Below are positions 14,499-22,858 of a stretch of DNA of 23,233 bases, piece by piece. Positions within the stretch are counted from its first letter, which is position 1. Every line of letters begins with the position of its first letter. The position numbers and the translations under genes are program-made. The notes under the pieces are model-generated. The model made no database searches and had not been told where the DNA came from. It saw nothing but the letters and a program-made list of their open reading frames with translations. Source of the DNA: Aurantibrevibacter sp041747755 (GTDB lineage: Bacteria; Bacteroidota; Bacteroidia; Flavobacteriales; Flavobacteriaceae); the NCBI GenBank assembly GCA_041747755.1, contig JBGTEN010000042.1:1-23233 (forward strand). The letters run 5' to 3'.

Positions 14499-15272
14499 CT
14501 ACTTAAACAACTCGTTTAAAACTTTGGCTAGTCGTAATCCACCTTTTTGAAGTTGAACCTCTACTGTACTCCAATACTTATATCCGTATTGATAACCCAG
14601 TTTATCCCCCACGGCAACAGAATCATACAACTCATTGGCTATATTTCGTGATTCTTCCATCCAATCATACATATCTCCTTGTTGTACAGAAAGTTTTTGA
14701 TGTTTGGATAACTGAGGTAAGGAGTTACTCAATTCTGTATAACTCATCCCATGATCGTCAACCATATTGGTATCCCATAGTCTATGCAAATTGGTTCCTT
14801 TACCAAACCATTGTAATTGGATATCATTACCCCCTTTATCCTCCAAACGACCTACATGCATCGGTTGATGTAAATCACCTACCAAATGCACTAACATTTT
14901 AAGGTAAAACTCTTTATCTGCTGCTGTGCTGGTGGCATCCTTAATGATATCAATACAGGTTTGAATGCCTATCATTAAATCGCCATCTTCACTGGGTGCC
15001 ACTTCGTGGTATTTTTTATCCGGTGGATAATTCACAAAATGCCATGCACTAAATTTAGAAAAGGACCGGTCTGCCTTAATTTCATCTGCAAAATTGGAGA
15101 CAGAAGCCAAGCTTTGATCTTTTAGAATCTTCACTACTGCTTTTCTTGCCTTACTTGTTAAATGCTGCTGAGCAATATCTCCTATGACTCTGTGCCCTGT
15201 TTTTGACCAATACATGTCATTTCCAAAAGCTACTTGAACTATAAAAAACAAAAGAAAGAAACTTTTTTTCAT
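14499..15272 (-). CDS. Secreted S1/P1-family nuclease
   Basis: 257 residues with a signal peptide (about 1-18). S1/P1 nucleases are three-zinc enzymes cutting single-stranded nucleic acids and removing 3' phosphates. All nine zinc ligands can be placed with family spacing: W22, H27 (WSKTGHR), D63, H78 (AWHFVNYP), H129, D133, H139 (LVHLVGDLHQPMHVG), H163 and D167 (NLHRLWDTNMVD). In most members the Trp is the first mature residue; here it is preceded by a few residues after the predicted cleavage site. The protein is probably periplasmic or secreted and used for nucleic-acid scavenging. A TACTTTTG -7 box (15342-15349, minus) lies about 70 bp upstream. Confidence 0.93.
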   Translation of the reverse strand: MKKSFFLLFFIVQVAFGNDMYWSKTGHRVIGDIAQQHLTSKARKAVVKILKDQSLASVSNFADEIKADRSFSKFSAWHFVNYPPDKKYHEVAPSEDGDLMIGIQTCIDIIKDATSTAADKEFYLKMLVHLVGDLHQPMHVGRLEDKGGNDIQLQWFGKGTNLHRLWDTNMVDDHGMSYTELSNSLPQLSKHQKLSVQQGDMYDWMEESRNIANELYDSVAVGDKLGYQYGYKYWSTVEVQLQKGGLRLAKVLNELFK

Positions 15273-15341
15273 GAAACAGCTATTTAGTTTTCTTTATCCC
15301 AATCAAGACCAAATGGGTCTAAAAAAACGTATATGAAGTAC

Positions 15342-15349
15342 CAAAAGTA
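15342..15349 (-). promoter_or_regulatory. -7 box upstream of the S1/P1 nuclease
   Basis: TACTTTTG on the minus strand matches TAnnTTTG, 70 bp upstream of the start. No convincing -33 element accompanies it. Confidence 0.35.
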
Positions 15350-15430
15350 GCAAATAGAAAATTAAGGTATTGTTAAGGCTCGCTACCATTTCATTTTTTA
15401 ATTTCAATTTGCAATTCTAAAACAAAAACA

Positions 15431-17680
15431 TTGCGTATCCATACAATTAAATCCAGATACTTAAAATATGGTCTTTGGGTTATTACCGGTCTAGTTCTTA
15501 TGGTATTGCTTTTCCTTCTCAGTGTATATTTAGGGGTATGGGGAAAGATTCCCAGTAAAAAAGAATTAGCAAATTTTCAATACCAACAAGCATCTGAAGT
15601 TTACTCGGCAGACAGCGTCTTGATAGGAAAATATTACTTGTTTGATAGACAGCCCATTACTTATGAAGACTTTCCGGAACATTTACTTCATGCACTTATT
15701 GCCATTGAAGACGAACGCTTTTACAAACATTCGGGGATAGATGCTACCAGTTTATTAAGGGTAGGATTTAAAACCATTTTGTTGCGGGATAAATCTGCAG
15801 GTGGTGGCAGTACTTTAACCCAACAATTGGCTAAAAATCTTTTCCCAAGAAAAGAACGTACAAAATCTAATTTAGCGGTAGACAAAATCAAGGAAATGAT
15901 TATTGCCCGTAGATTGGAAAAAAGCTATTCCAAAGAAGAAATTCTAACCCTCTATCTTAATACTGTTTCCTTTGGAGACAATACATTTGGGATAGAAAGT
16001 GCCGCTTATAAATTTTTTAATAAAGAAGCTAAGCAACTTACTGTTGAGGAATCGGCTGTTTTAGTGGGTATGCTAAAAGCTACTTATGGCTATAATCCCA
16101 GAATTTTTCCGGATGCTAGTCTTCAAAGACGCAATCTGGTTCTTGGTTCCATGTTCGGAAATGAGTTTCTCTCGGAGACTGAAAGAGATAGTTTAGTAAA
16201 GTTACCCATACTATTAAATTACACTCAATTTGATTATAATGAAGGCATTGCCCCCTATTTTAGGGAAGAAGTGCGGAAGCAATTATTGCAATGGTCAAAG
16301 GAGAGAAAAGAAAATGGAGATGATTACAATATCTACACTTCCGGTTTAAAGATTTACACCACCCTAAATTACAAGATGCAGCTTATGGCTGAGGAAGCGA
16401 TGAAAACTCACATGAAAACTCTCCAAAGTAGTTTTGAAAAAAGTTTTGGCAATAAAGCTCCTTGGTTAACAGATACAAACCTTATTAATAAAATTGTGAG
16501 TCAAACTGCCACTTATAAAAGGCTACAGAAGGCCGGACTCTCAACGACCCAAATCAAGGACTCATTGAGTAAAAAGCGCGAAATGCTCTTTTCCGATTGG
16601 AACGGTGATACCCTTGTTATGGCGAGTACTGTTGACAGTATTCAACATTATATGAAACGCCTCAACACAGGGTCTTTAGCTATAGAACCCACAACTGGTG
16701 CCGTATACACATGGATTGGGGGTGTGGATTTTAAACATTTTAAGTACGACCATATTTCACAAAGTAAGCGACAAGTTGGTTCTACCTTTAAACCTATTGT
16801 ATATACCGCAGCAATTGAGAACGGTGTTGAGCCCTGCACCTATTTTTCTGCTCAGGAAGTGGCTTATGAAGATTTAGAGGGATGGTCTCCCAGTAATTCC
16901 GGAGATAAAGACGAAGCCTATTTAAACTATTCCATGAAAGAGGCATTAAGTAAATCTGTGAATACAGTTACTGTTAAAGTCTTAGAGAAAACAGGAATAA
17001 CTAAGGTAGTGACTCAAGCAAAAAAAATGGGCATTGTGAGTGAACTGCCCCTGTTGCCCTCTTTAGCGTTGGGTACAGCAGAAATAAAATTAAATGAATT
17101 AGCCGGGGCTTATGCAAGTTATGTAAACTCTGGAAAATCTGTGAAGCCCTTTTTAATACAAAGCATAGCTACCGATAGAGATTCAATTTTGGAAGTTTTT
17201 AGCCCTAAAATTTCTGAACAGAGCGCTTTCTCCAACGATACCAGACAGATACTATTGGAGCTTATGAAAGAAACTGTCAATAGTGGCACGGCCTCCAGAT
17301 TACGATCAACCTATCAACTTAAAAATGACATTGCCGGAAAAACGGGTACAACACAAAACAACAAAGATGCATGGTTCGTTGGAATAACACCAAAACTTAT
17401 ACATGTCACTTGGGTTGGTTTGGATCAGCATGAAATAGGATTTAATTCTACCTCTCTGGGTCAAGGCGCTAATGCTGCCCTTCCCCTATTTGCCTTATTT
17501 ATCCAAAAGTTAAATGAAGATCCAACCTTCAACTCCATTACCAAAGCTAAATTTGAAACTCCCAGCGCCACTGTGCTTAAAACATTAGACTGTGAACCCA
17601 TTAAACGCGACGGTTTTTTAAAGCGGTTGTTCACAAATCCAAAAAAGGTAAAATCCAAAAAGTTTAAAGATAAAGCCTAA
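15431..17680 (+). CDS. mrcA: Class A penicillin-binding protein (PBP1A-type, glycosyltransferase and transpeptidase)
   Basis: 749 residues, anchored by one N-terminal membrane helix (about 14-36) with the catalytic domains in the periplasm, where it polymerises and cross-links peptidoglycan. The GT51 glycosyltransferase domain has EDERFYKHSGID (catalytic E93), GGSTLTQQLAKNLF (125-138) and RRLEKSYSKEEILTLYLN. The transpeptidase domain has STFK (451-454, acyl-serine S451), SVN (509-511) and KTGTT (637-641). A lysine-rich tail ends the protein. The start is a TTG at 15431: an in-frame stop lies about 55 bp upstream, no ATG precedes the basic MRIHTIKSRYLK segment, and the membrane helix requires that N-terminus. 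Confidence 0.95.
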   Translation: MRIHTIKSRYLKYGLWVITGLVLMVLLFLLSVYLGVWGKIPSKKELANFQYQQASEVYSADSVLIGKYYLFDRQPITYEDFPEHLLHALIAIEDERFYKHSGIDATSLLRVGFKTILLRDKSAGGGSTLTQQLAKNLFPRKERTKSNLAVDKIKEMIIARRLEKSYSKEEILTLYLNTVSFGDNTFGIESAAYKFFNKEAKQLTVEESAVLVGMLKATYGYNPRIFPDASLQRRNLVLGSMFGNEFLSETERDSLVKLPILLNYTQFDYNEGIAPYFREEVRKQLLQWSKERKENGDDYNIYTSGLKIYTTLNYKMQLMAEEAMKTHMKTLQSSFEKSFGNKAPWLTDTNLINKIVSQTATYKRLQKAGLSTTQIKDSLSKKREMLFSDWNGDTLVMASTVDSIQHYMKRLNTGSLAIEPTTGAVYTWIGGVDFKHFKYDHISQSKRQVGSTFKPIVYTAAIENGVEPCTYFSAQEVAYEDLEGWSPSNSGDKDEAYLNYSMKEALSKSVNTVTVKVLEKTGITKVVTQAKKMGIVSELPLLPSLALGTAEIKLNELAGAYASYVNSGKSVKPFLIQSIATDRDSILEVFSPKISEQSAFSNDTRQILLELMKETVNSGTASRLRSTYQLKNDIAGKTGTTQNNKDAWFVGITPKLIHVTWVGLDQHEIGFNSTSLGQGANAALPLFALFIQKLNEDPTFNSITKAKFETPSATVLKTLDCEPIKRDGFLKRLFTNPKKVKSKKFKDKA

Positions 17681-17815
17681 AAAAGGATTTCCCTTTTAAG
17701 ACCGTTTCAAAAATAAAATTTCTTGGCTTGCATCAAAAAATGGGTATTTTAGTGTTCTAAAAAGTAATAAGACAACCATAGCCTGAACCAATCTTAAATG
17801 TAGCGCTTATTTCAA

Positions 17816-18619
17816 ATGAAGTATTCAATATTATGTTCCGATTTAGACGGAACTTTATTAACTACCAAAAGTGATGTATCTGAATTTACTATAGCCGAAA
17901 TCTCCAGAATAAAACACGCACTAAAGGTTATTTTAGTATCTGCGAGAATGCCTAAATCAATGACCTATTTACAAAAAAGATTAGGTATTGAAAATGAGCC
18001 TATTATTTGCTACAATGGCGCACTGGTCTTGGATGGATCTCATGAAATTTCATCAACGCAAATACAGGTAGACCATCTAAAAGCAATTTATGATTTAGCG
18101 GAATTCTATTTTATAAAATTAGGCCTTTACCATAAAAATGAATGGTATGTAGCCGAAAATACGGAACGAGTCCGAAAAGAAATCCATTATACACAGGCCA
18201 CACCATTTTTCCGGGATACAGGTAATTCCATTAAGGATTGGGAAGAAAGAGGTATTGGCGCGCACAAAATAATGCTCATGGGTGATACTACCTATATGGA
18301 TATCATTTTTCCTGAGCTTCAGAAAAAATTAGGCGAGCACCTGCACTTCTATCGTTCTAATGATACACTAATAGAGGTTGCCCCAAAATCTGTTTCCAAA
18401 CTTTCTGCAATAAAATTACTACTTCCATCCGAGGAATATCTTCAACAAGTCATTGCATTCGGAGATAATTATAATGACATAGAAATGCTGAAAGAGGTAG
18501 GTTTGGGGGTAGCTGTTAGTAATGCGCGTAAAGAGGTGATAAAAATTGCCAAGAAAGTAACTTTGAAAAATACTGAAGACGGAGTAGCCCACTTCATTAA
18601 AAAACATTTGGTAATTTGA
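17816..18619 (+). CDS. Cof-type HAD-IIB hydrolase
   Basis: 267 residues. HAD-superfamily phosphatase of the Cof/YbjI type, acting in the cytosol on sugar phosphates, nucleotides or flavin phosphates (substrate not predictable). Motif I is CSDLDGT (nucleophile D9, acid/base D11), motif II is VSARM (S42), motif III is a lysine in APKSVSK (about 191-195) and motif IV is FGDNYNDIEML (D217, D221). A type IIB cap lies between about 85 and 190. It is 135 bp after the PBP gene and 31 bp before the DUF819 gene on the same strand, so it is likely co-transcribed with the latter. Confidence 0.9.
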   Translation: MKYSILCSDLDGTLLTTKSDVSEFTIAEISRIKHALKVILVSARMPKSMTYLQKRLGIENEPIICYNGALVLDGSHEISSTQIQVDHLKAIYDLAEFYFIKLGLYHKNEWYVAENTERVRKEIHYTQATPFFRDTGNSIKDWEERGIGAHKIMLMGDTTYMDIIFPELQKKLGEHLHFYRSNDTLIEVAPKSVSKLSAIKLLLPSEEYLQQVIAFGDNYNDIEMLKEVGLGVAVSNARKEVIKIAKKVTLKNTEDGVAHFIKKHLVI

Positions 18620-18650
18620 TTATATTTGAAAGCAACCTAAATACTTTCCA

Positions 18651-19913
18651 ATGAATGAACCTCTTATTACCAATGACACAGTTGTTTTTGGTTTACTTGC
18701 CCTTTGTTTAGGTTTTATTTTTTACACCTCGAATATCGCGAAAGGATTTTGGAAAAAATTCTACTCTGTAGTTCCTGCTGTCCTAATGTGCTATTTGCTG
18801 CCTTCAATCCTTTCAAGTTTGGGTCTGGTTTCGGATGAGACCTCCAAGCTCTACTTTATGGCAAGCAGGTACTTACTACCTGCTGCGCTAGTCCTAATGA
18901 CATTGAGTATTGATCTGAAAGCTATTGCAAACTTGGGCTCTAAAGCTTTAATTCTATTTTTGACAGGAAGTATTGGCATCATTATAGGAGGACCTTTAGC
19001 TATGCTTATTGTTTCTATCTTTTCCCCTGAAACTGTGGGTGGTAATGATTTTGATGCCATATGGAGGGGGCTCTCTACTATAGCGGGAAGTTGGATTGGT
19101 GGTGGTGCCAATCAGGCTGCCATGCTAGAAATTTTTCAATATAATCCTGAAGAGTATGGTAAAATGGTCCTAGTTGATATCGTTGTTGCCAATGTTTGGA
19201 TGGCGATAATTCTATTAGGTGTTGGAAGAACCGAAAAAATAGATCGTTGGTTAAAAGCAGATACCTCAGCTATTGAAACACTAAAGGTAAAAGTAACCCA
19301 GTTTACGGCAAAGATAACTCGGGTACCTTCATTGCAGGATTATATCATTATGCTCTCTTTGTCCTTTACGGCTGTTGGGGTTTCGCATTTTTTTGGTGAT
19401 GGTATAAGTGCTTATTTAGTTAATAATGTAGCGACAGTTGCGGACCCTAGTAACTTTTTATCTTTTCTAGGATCCGGTTTTTTCTGGATGGTGGTAATCG
19501 CCACTATATTGGGAATTGCTTTATCATTTACTAAAGCTAAAAATTATGAGGGAGCAGGAGCAAGTAAATTAGGGAGTGTTTTTATCTATATTCTGGTTGC
19601 CACCATAGGCATGAAAATGGATTTAGGAAAGGTTTTGGAAAATCCCGGACTTATTATTTTGGGTTTTATATGGATTGCTATTCATGCGGGCTTACTTATT
19701 TTGGTTGCAAAATTGATAAAAGCTCCTTACTTTTTCCTTGCAGTTGGGAGTCAGGCGAATGTTGGGGGTGCCGCTTCGGCTCCCGTTGTTGCGGCGGAAT
19801 TTCATCCTTCACTAACTTCTGTTGGGGTACTGTTAGCTGTACTAGGCTATGTAGTTGGCACCGGTGGCGCACTTATTTGTGCCTATCTTATGGAAATTGC
19901 CTCAAAAGTTTAA
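18651..19913 (+). CDS. DUF819-family membrane protein
   Basis: 420 residues, strongly hydrophobic with about ten membrane helices and glycine-rich re-entrant segments (TIAGSWIGGGANQAAM and GSQANVGGAASAPVVAA) that occur at matching places in the two halves, as in transporters with an internal inverted repeat. DUF819 (YjcL-like) proteins are putative transporters with no established substrate. The start is an ATG at 18651 that begins MNEPLITND, 31 bp after the HAD hydrolase. I see no terminator between this gene and the following lipoprotein gene. Confidence 0.88.
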   Translation: MNEPLITNDTVVFGLLALCLGFIFYTSNIAKGFWKKFYSVVPAVLMCYLLPSILSSLGLVSDETSKLYFMASRYLLPAALVLMTLSIDLKAIANLGSKALILFLTGSIGIIIGGPLAMLIVSIFSPETVGGNDFDAIWRGLSTIAGSWIGGGANQAAMLEIFQYNPEEYGKMVLVDIVVANVWMAIILLGVGRTEKIDRWLKADTSAIETLKVKVTQFTAKITRVPSLQDYIIMLSLSFTAVGVSHFFGDGISAYLVNNVATVADPSNFLSFLGSGFFWMVVIATILGIALSFTKAKNYEGAGASKLGSVFIYILVATIGMKMDLGKVLENPGLIILGFIWIAIHAGLLILVAKLIKAPYFFLAVGSQANVGGAASAPVVAAEFHPSLTSVGVLLAVLGYVVGTGGALICAYLMEIASKV

Positions 19914-19958
19914 ATTTTTATTGAAGTTTCATGATATTTGCGCCACTAAATAAATAAG

Positions 19959-20663
19959 ATGAAGAAGTTTTTTTCAATTATAGCCCTATTCTTAATACTT
20001 GCAGCCTGTGGCGGTGATACAGAAAATACCATGACAGTAACGGGCAACGTAAAAGGTCTAAAAAAAGGTACTTTATATTTACAAAAAGTAGTGGATACTA
20101 CTTTAGTTACTATTGATTCTTTATTGATACAAGGTAACGGAAATTTCACTTTCAAAACTGAATTGGAAAGCCCTGAAATATTTTACTTGTATTTAAACAA
20201 AAAAGATGACAACGATATTAATGACCGACTTATTTTTTTTGGTGAACCTGGAATAATAACCATAAATACAGCCTGGAACACTTTTGATACAAAAGCCAAA
20301 ATTTCAGGATCTGCCACGCATAAAAAGTTGGAAGAATATAGAAAGGTGATGTCTAAATTTAATGCTAACAATCTGGACTACATGCAGGCTATCTACAATC
20401 CTGTACTTGGTAAAGACTCATTAGCTATGGATTCCATAAGTAAGTTAAGCGACAAGAATATTCTAAGAGGTTATTTGTATGCCCTTAATTTCGCCCTAAA
20501 TAATCGGGATTCCTATATTGCTCCTTACATTGCTCTTCATGAAGTTCCTGATGCCAATAAAAAATATTTAGATTCCATTAATAATTCGCTTAGCAGTGAA
20601 GTAGCAAATTCCAAATATGGTAAGGCTCTGAAACACTATTTAGAGAATCTTAAAGTAGAATAA
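19959..20663 (+). CDS. DUF4369-domain lipoprotein
   Basis: 234 residues. Lipoprotein signal MKKFFSIIALFLILAAC with the lipidated cysteine at C17, followed by GGDTEN, an acidic stretch compatible with export to the outer membrane. Residues about 24-115 match the DUF4369 pattern (VTGNVKGLKKGTLYLQKV, then DSLLIQGNGNFTFKTELESPEIFYLYL and a 'GEPGIITIN' strand) that usually precedes a thioredoxin/AhpC-TSA domain in Bacteroidetes. Here the C-terminal part is helical and lacks any CxxC or thioredoxin fold. Function is unknown. It ends at a strong terminator shared with the convergent operon. Confidence 0.85.
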   Translation: MKKFFSIIALFLILAACGGDTENTMTVTGNVKGLKKGTLYLQKVVDTTLVTIDSLLIQGNGNFTFKTELESPEIFYLYLNKKDDNDINDRLIFFGEPGIITINTAWNTFDTKAKISGSATHKKLEEYRKVMSKFNANNLDYMQAIYNPVLGKDSLAMDSISKLSDKNILRGYLYALNFALNNRDSYIAPYIALHEVPDANKKYLDSINNSLSSEVANSKYGKALKHYLENLKVE

Positions 20664-20694
20664 AAAAAAGCATCCTGTTGTGGATGCTTTTTTT
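20663..20694. terminator. Bidirectional terminator between convergent genes
   Basis: A-tract, GCATCC, loop TGTTGT, GGATGC, T-tract: a perfect 13-bp stem (20663-20675/20682-20694) with T-rich 3' ends in both directions. It lies between the DUF4369 lipoprotein stop and the end of the minus-strand operon. Confidence 0.9.
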
Positions 20695-20712
20695 AAAACG
20701 ATGAACAACTTA

Positions 20713-20982
20713 TTATCCTAACTTATTCAATTTCTCGATAAGTCCGGTTGCCTTTTCTTCCAATTCTATTTTAACCTGCTTAAGATGAAGCTGTCTGTTT
20801 TCAACATTTTTTTGATTTACTTTTGCGATAAGATCATCAAATGTTTCAATTGCCCCATCAATGACAGAACTTCCTTCTTTTGAAGTTTTATTATTCCCAG
20901 CTGCCTCGAAAAGATAAACAGCTTCAATAATATCCCCTAAAACGTAATTGATATCTTTTTTTAAATTCCTAATACTTGCCAT
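20713..20982 (-). CDS. Small helical protein of unknown function
   Basis: 89 residues, no signal peptide, no cysteine, rich in K/E/L with heptad-like spacing in its second half (VENRQLHLKQVKIELEEKATGLIEKLNKL), so it is probably an all-helical cytosolic protein with coiled-coil character. I do not recognise a family. It is the last gene of the minus-strand run, 35 bp after manA, just before the shared terminator. The ATG at 20982 (MASIRNLKK) is the only plausible start. Confidence 0.7.
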   Translation of the reverse strand: MASIRNLKKDINYVLGDIIEAVYLFEAAGNNKTSKEGSSVIDGAIETFDDLIAKVNQKNVENRQLHLKQVKIELEEKATGLIEKLNKLG

Positions 20983-21017
20983 TACTCTAAATATTTTTTT
21001 TGCAAAAGTACTCTTTT

Positions 21018-21986
21018 TTAAATAGTAACTTCTAAAAGTTTTGCTCTATTGCTTTTTAAATCAATCTTTTGCACTATAGCCGGCACCAATGCCGTTTCTC
21101 CTTTTTGTAAATGCACCTCCCCCGTTTCCGTGCTAATGGTAACAGCTCCACCAACGCACATGTAAATGATGAAGGAATCTCTCTGAGCTACATCCAGTTG
21201 CAGATTCTTAGATAATTGAATAAAATTAGTTTTGAAATAGGGGCAAACTACCATTGTATTTACTTGGTCTTGCCTCTTGGAATAGTTAACAACAAAATCG
21301 TCTTTTCTTTCGTAATCAATAGCATCAAGTGCCAAATCTGTATGAAGCTCTCTTAAATTTCCATTTTTGTCCCTTCGATTAAAATCAAAGACCCGGTAGG
21401 TAATATCTGAGGTCTGCTGAATTTCTGCCAGCAAAACCCCTGCTCCAATGGCATGAATTTTACCTGTATTAATAAAAAATGTATCGCCCTCCCTTACTTG
21501 CTCATAGTTAAGTAAATTCAATAGTGTATCATTTTTTAAAGCCTCTGAATATTCTTCTTTGGTAACCGACTTATTGAAACCTACGATTAATTTTGCATCG
21601 GAATCCGAATCCATAATGTACCACATTTCTGTTTTACCAAAAGAATTATGACGCTCTTTAGCTAACTTATCATTTGGATGCAATTGTATAGAAAGATCCT
21701 GTTTAGCATCTATAAACTTAATAAGTATTGGGAAATCGGTTCCAAATCGGTCAATTACTGATTGCCCTAAAAGTGACTTACCCTGAGATGCAATTAATTC
21801 AGCTAAGGACATACCTGACAAATTACCATTGGAAACTATAGAAACATCACCGGTAACACCGGATATTTCCCAGCTTTCTCCGGTAATCTCACTTTCAATC
21901 TTTTTATTTAGCACCGACTGAAGTTTAGTACCTCCCCATAATCTTTCCTTGAGTATGGGTTCAAATTTTAAGGGATATAATGTCAT
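21018..21986 (-). CDS. manA: Mannose-6-phosphate isomerase, class I
   Basis: 322 residues, the short type common in Firmicutes and Bacteroidetes. It interconverts fructose-6-phosphate and mannose-6-phosphate, feeding GDP-mannose and polysaccharide synthesis or mannose use. Zinc ligands are visible: Q101 and H103 in LSIQLHPND, E120 in GKTEMWY and H178 in GKIHAIGAG. The catalytic-side segment QTSDITYRVFDFNR is also present. A C-terminal jelly-roll domain completes it. The start ATG shares one base with the stop of the peroxiredoxin gene (TAATG), so translation is coupled. Confidence 0.94.
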   Translation of the reverse strand: MTLYPLKFEPILKERLWGGTKLQSVLNKKIESEITGESWEISGVTGDVSIVSNGNLSGMSLAELIASQGKSLLGQSVIDRFGTDFPILIKFIDAKQDLSIQLHPNDKLAKERHNSFGKTEMWYIMDSDSDAKLIVGFNKSVTKEEYSEALKNDTLLNLLNYEQVREGDTFFINTGKIHAIGAGVLLAEIQQTSDITYRVFDFNRRDKNGNLRELHTDLALDAIDYERKDDFVVNYSKRQDQVNTMVVCPYFKTNFIQLSKNLQLDVAQRDSFIIYMCVGGAVTISTETGEVHLQKGETALVPAIVQKIDLKSNRAKLLEVTI

Positions 21987-22447
21987 TATACTTCAATTAT
22001 GTTCTTTAATGCCTTTAACGCCCGATGTTTGTGTTGCGCAGCATTTAAATTGTTGTAAACCATAACCACTTTCCCATGTTTGTCTATAACATAAGTTTCC
22101 CTCCCTGCTATCAACCCTAATAAACTTCCTTTAATTCCGAAAAGCTTTCTTACTTCATTTTTGGTATCTGACAATAAAACAAATGGTAAGCGGTGCTTGG
22201 ATGCAAATTCTTGATGTGCTTTTTCAGAATCAGAACTAATTCCAATAACCTCTGCACCTAAATCTGTAAAATCTTCATAACTGTCTCGAAACATGCATGC
22301 CTCCTTAGTGCATCCGGGAGTATCGTCCTTAGGATAGAAATAAATTATTAACGGCTTTTTTCCAAGAACCGAATTGATACTAAAAATTTTCCCGTCTTGA
22401 TTCTTTAAGGTAAATTCCGGAACACAATCTCCTATTTGTAGTCCCAT
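21986..22447 (-). CDS. bcp: Thiol peroxidase, Bcp/PrxQ type
   Basis: 153 residues, thioredoxin-fold peroxiredoxin that reduces hydrogen peroxide and organic hydroperoxides in the cytosol. The motif YPKDDTPGCTKEAC gives the peroxidatic cysteine C46 and the resolving cysteine C51, the five-residue spacing typical of Bcp/PrxQ. An extra C8 lies near the N-terminus. GISSDSEKAHQEFASKHRLPFVLLSD is the conserved middle segment. It starts 3 bp after queD ends and overlaps manA by one base. Confidence 0.95.
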   Translation of the reverse strand: MGLQIGDCVPEFTLKNQDGKIFSINSVLGKKPLIIYFYPKDDTPGCTKEACMFRDSYEDFTDLGAEVIGISSDSEKAHQEFASKHRLPFVLLSDTKNEVRKLFGIKGSLLGLIAGRETYVIDKHGKVVMVYNNLNAAQHKHRALKALKNIIEV

Positions 22448-22450
22448 AAC

Positions 22451-22858
22451 TTATCCTGAATAGGTAACAAAGTTTCGGGGTGTTTCATATAGGATTATTT
22501 CCAATTCCTTGGTATCATCAATATGATGTCGCAACCTATTAAAAATTACAACAGCTATATTTTCAGCCGTAGGGTTCAAACTATGAAACTCAGGTACTTC
22601 CAAATTCAAGTTTTTATGGTCTAAATGCTCCTCCACTTCATCACGGATTAGGTCTTTTAAAACTTTCATATCCATTACAAAACCCGTATCCTTGTCTATC
22701 TCCCCGGACACACTAACGATTAATTCATAGTTGTGACCGTGGAAATTGGGATTATTACACTTACCAAAAGTACTATTGTTCTTTTCAGCACTCCAATCCG
22801 GTCTAAATAGTCTGTGTGCTGCATTGAAATGGGCCTTTCTACTTACTTTCACCTTCAT
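22451..22858 (-). CDS. queD: 6-carboxytetrahydropterin synthase (QueD/PTPS family)
   Basis: 135 residues from the chosen start. QueD converts dihydroneopterin triphosphate to 6-carboxytetrahydropterin in queuosine (7-deazapurine) synthesis. Zinc ligands are H15 in HFNAAHRL and H40/H42 in NFHGHNYE; the catalytic cysteine is C34 in FGKCNNP; DTGFVMDMKVLK, LDHKNLN, PTAEN and YETP complete the family signature. A longer frame begins at 22945, but its extra 29 residues are not family-like and lie inside idi, so the ATG at 22858 (MKVKVSRKAHF) is preferred; idi then overlaps it by 20 bp. A pterin salvage role (PTPS-III) cannot be excluded. Confidence 0.93.
   Translation of the reverse strand: MKVKVSRKAHFNAAHRLFRPDWSAEKNNSTFGKCNNPNFHGHNYELIVSVSGEIDKDTGFVMDMKVLKDLIRDEVEEHLDHKNLNLEVPEFHSLNPTAENIAVVIFNRLRHHIDDTKELEIILYETPRNFVTYSG

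Noticed and set aside
17681..17697. Small hairpin AAAAGG/CCTTTT after the penicillin-binding protein gene
   Set aside because: Only 6 bp, mostly A-T, with no T-tract after it; too weak to call a terminator.
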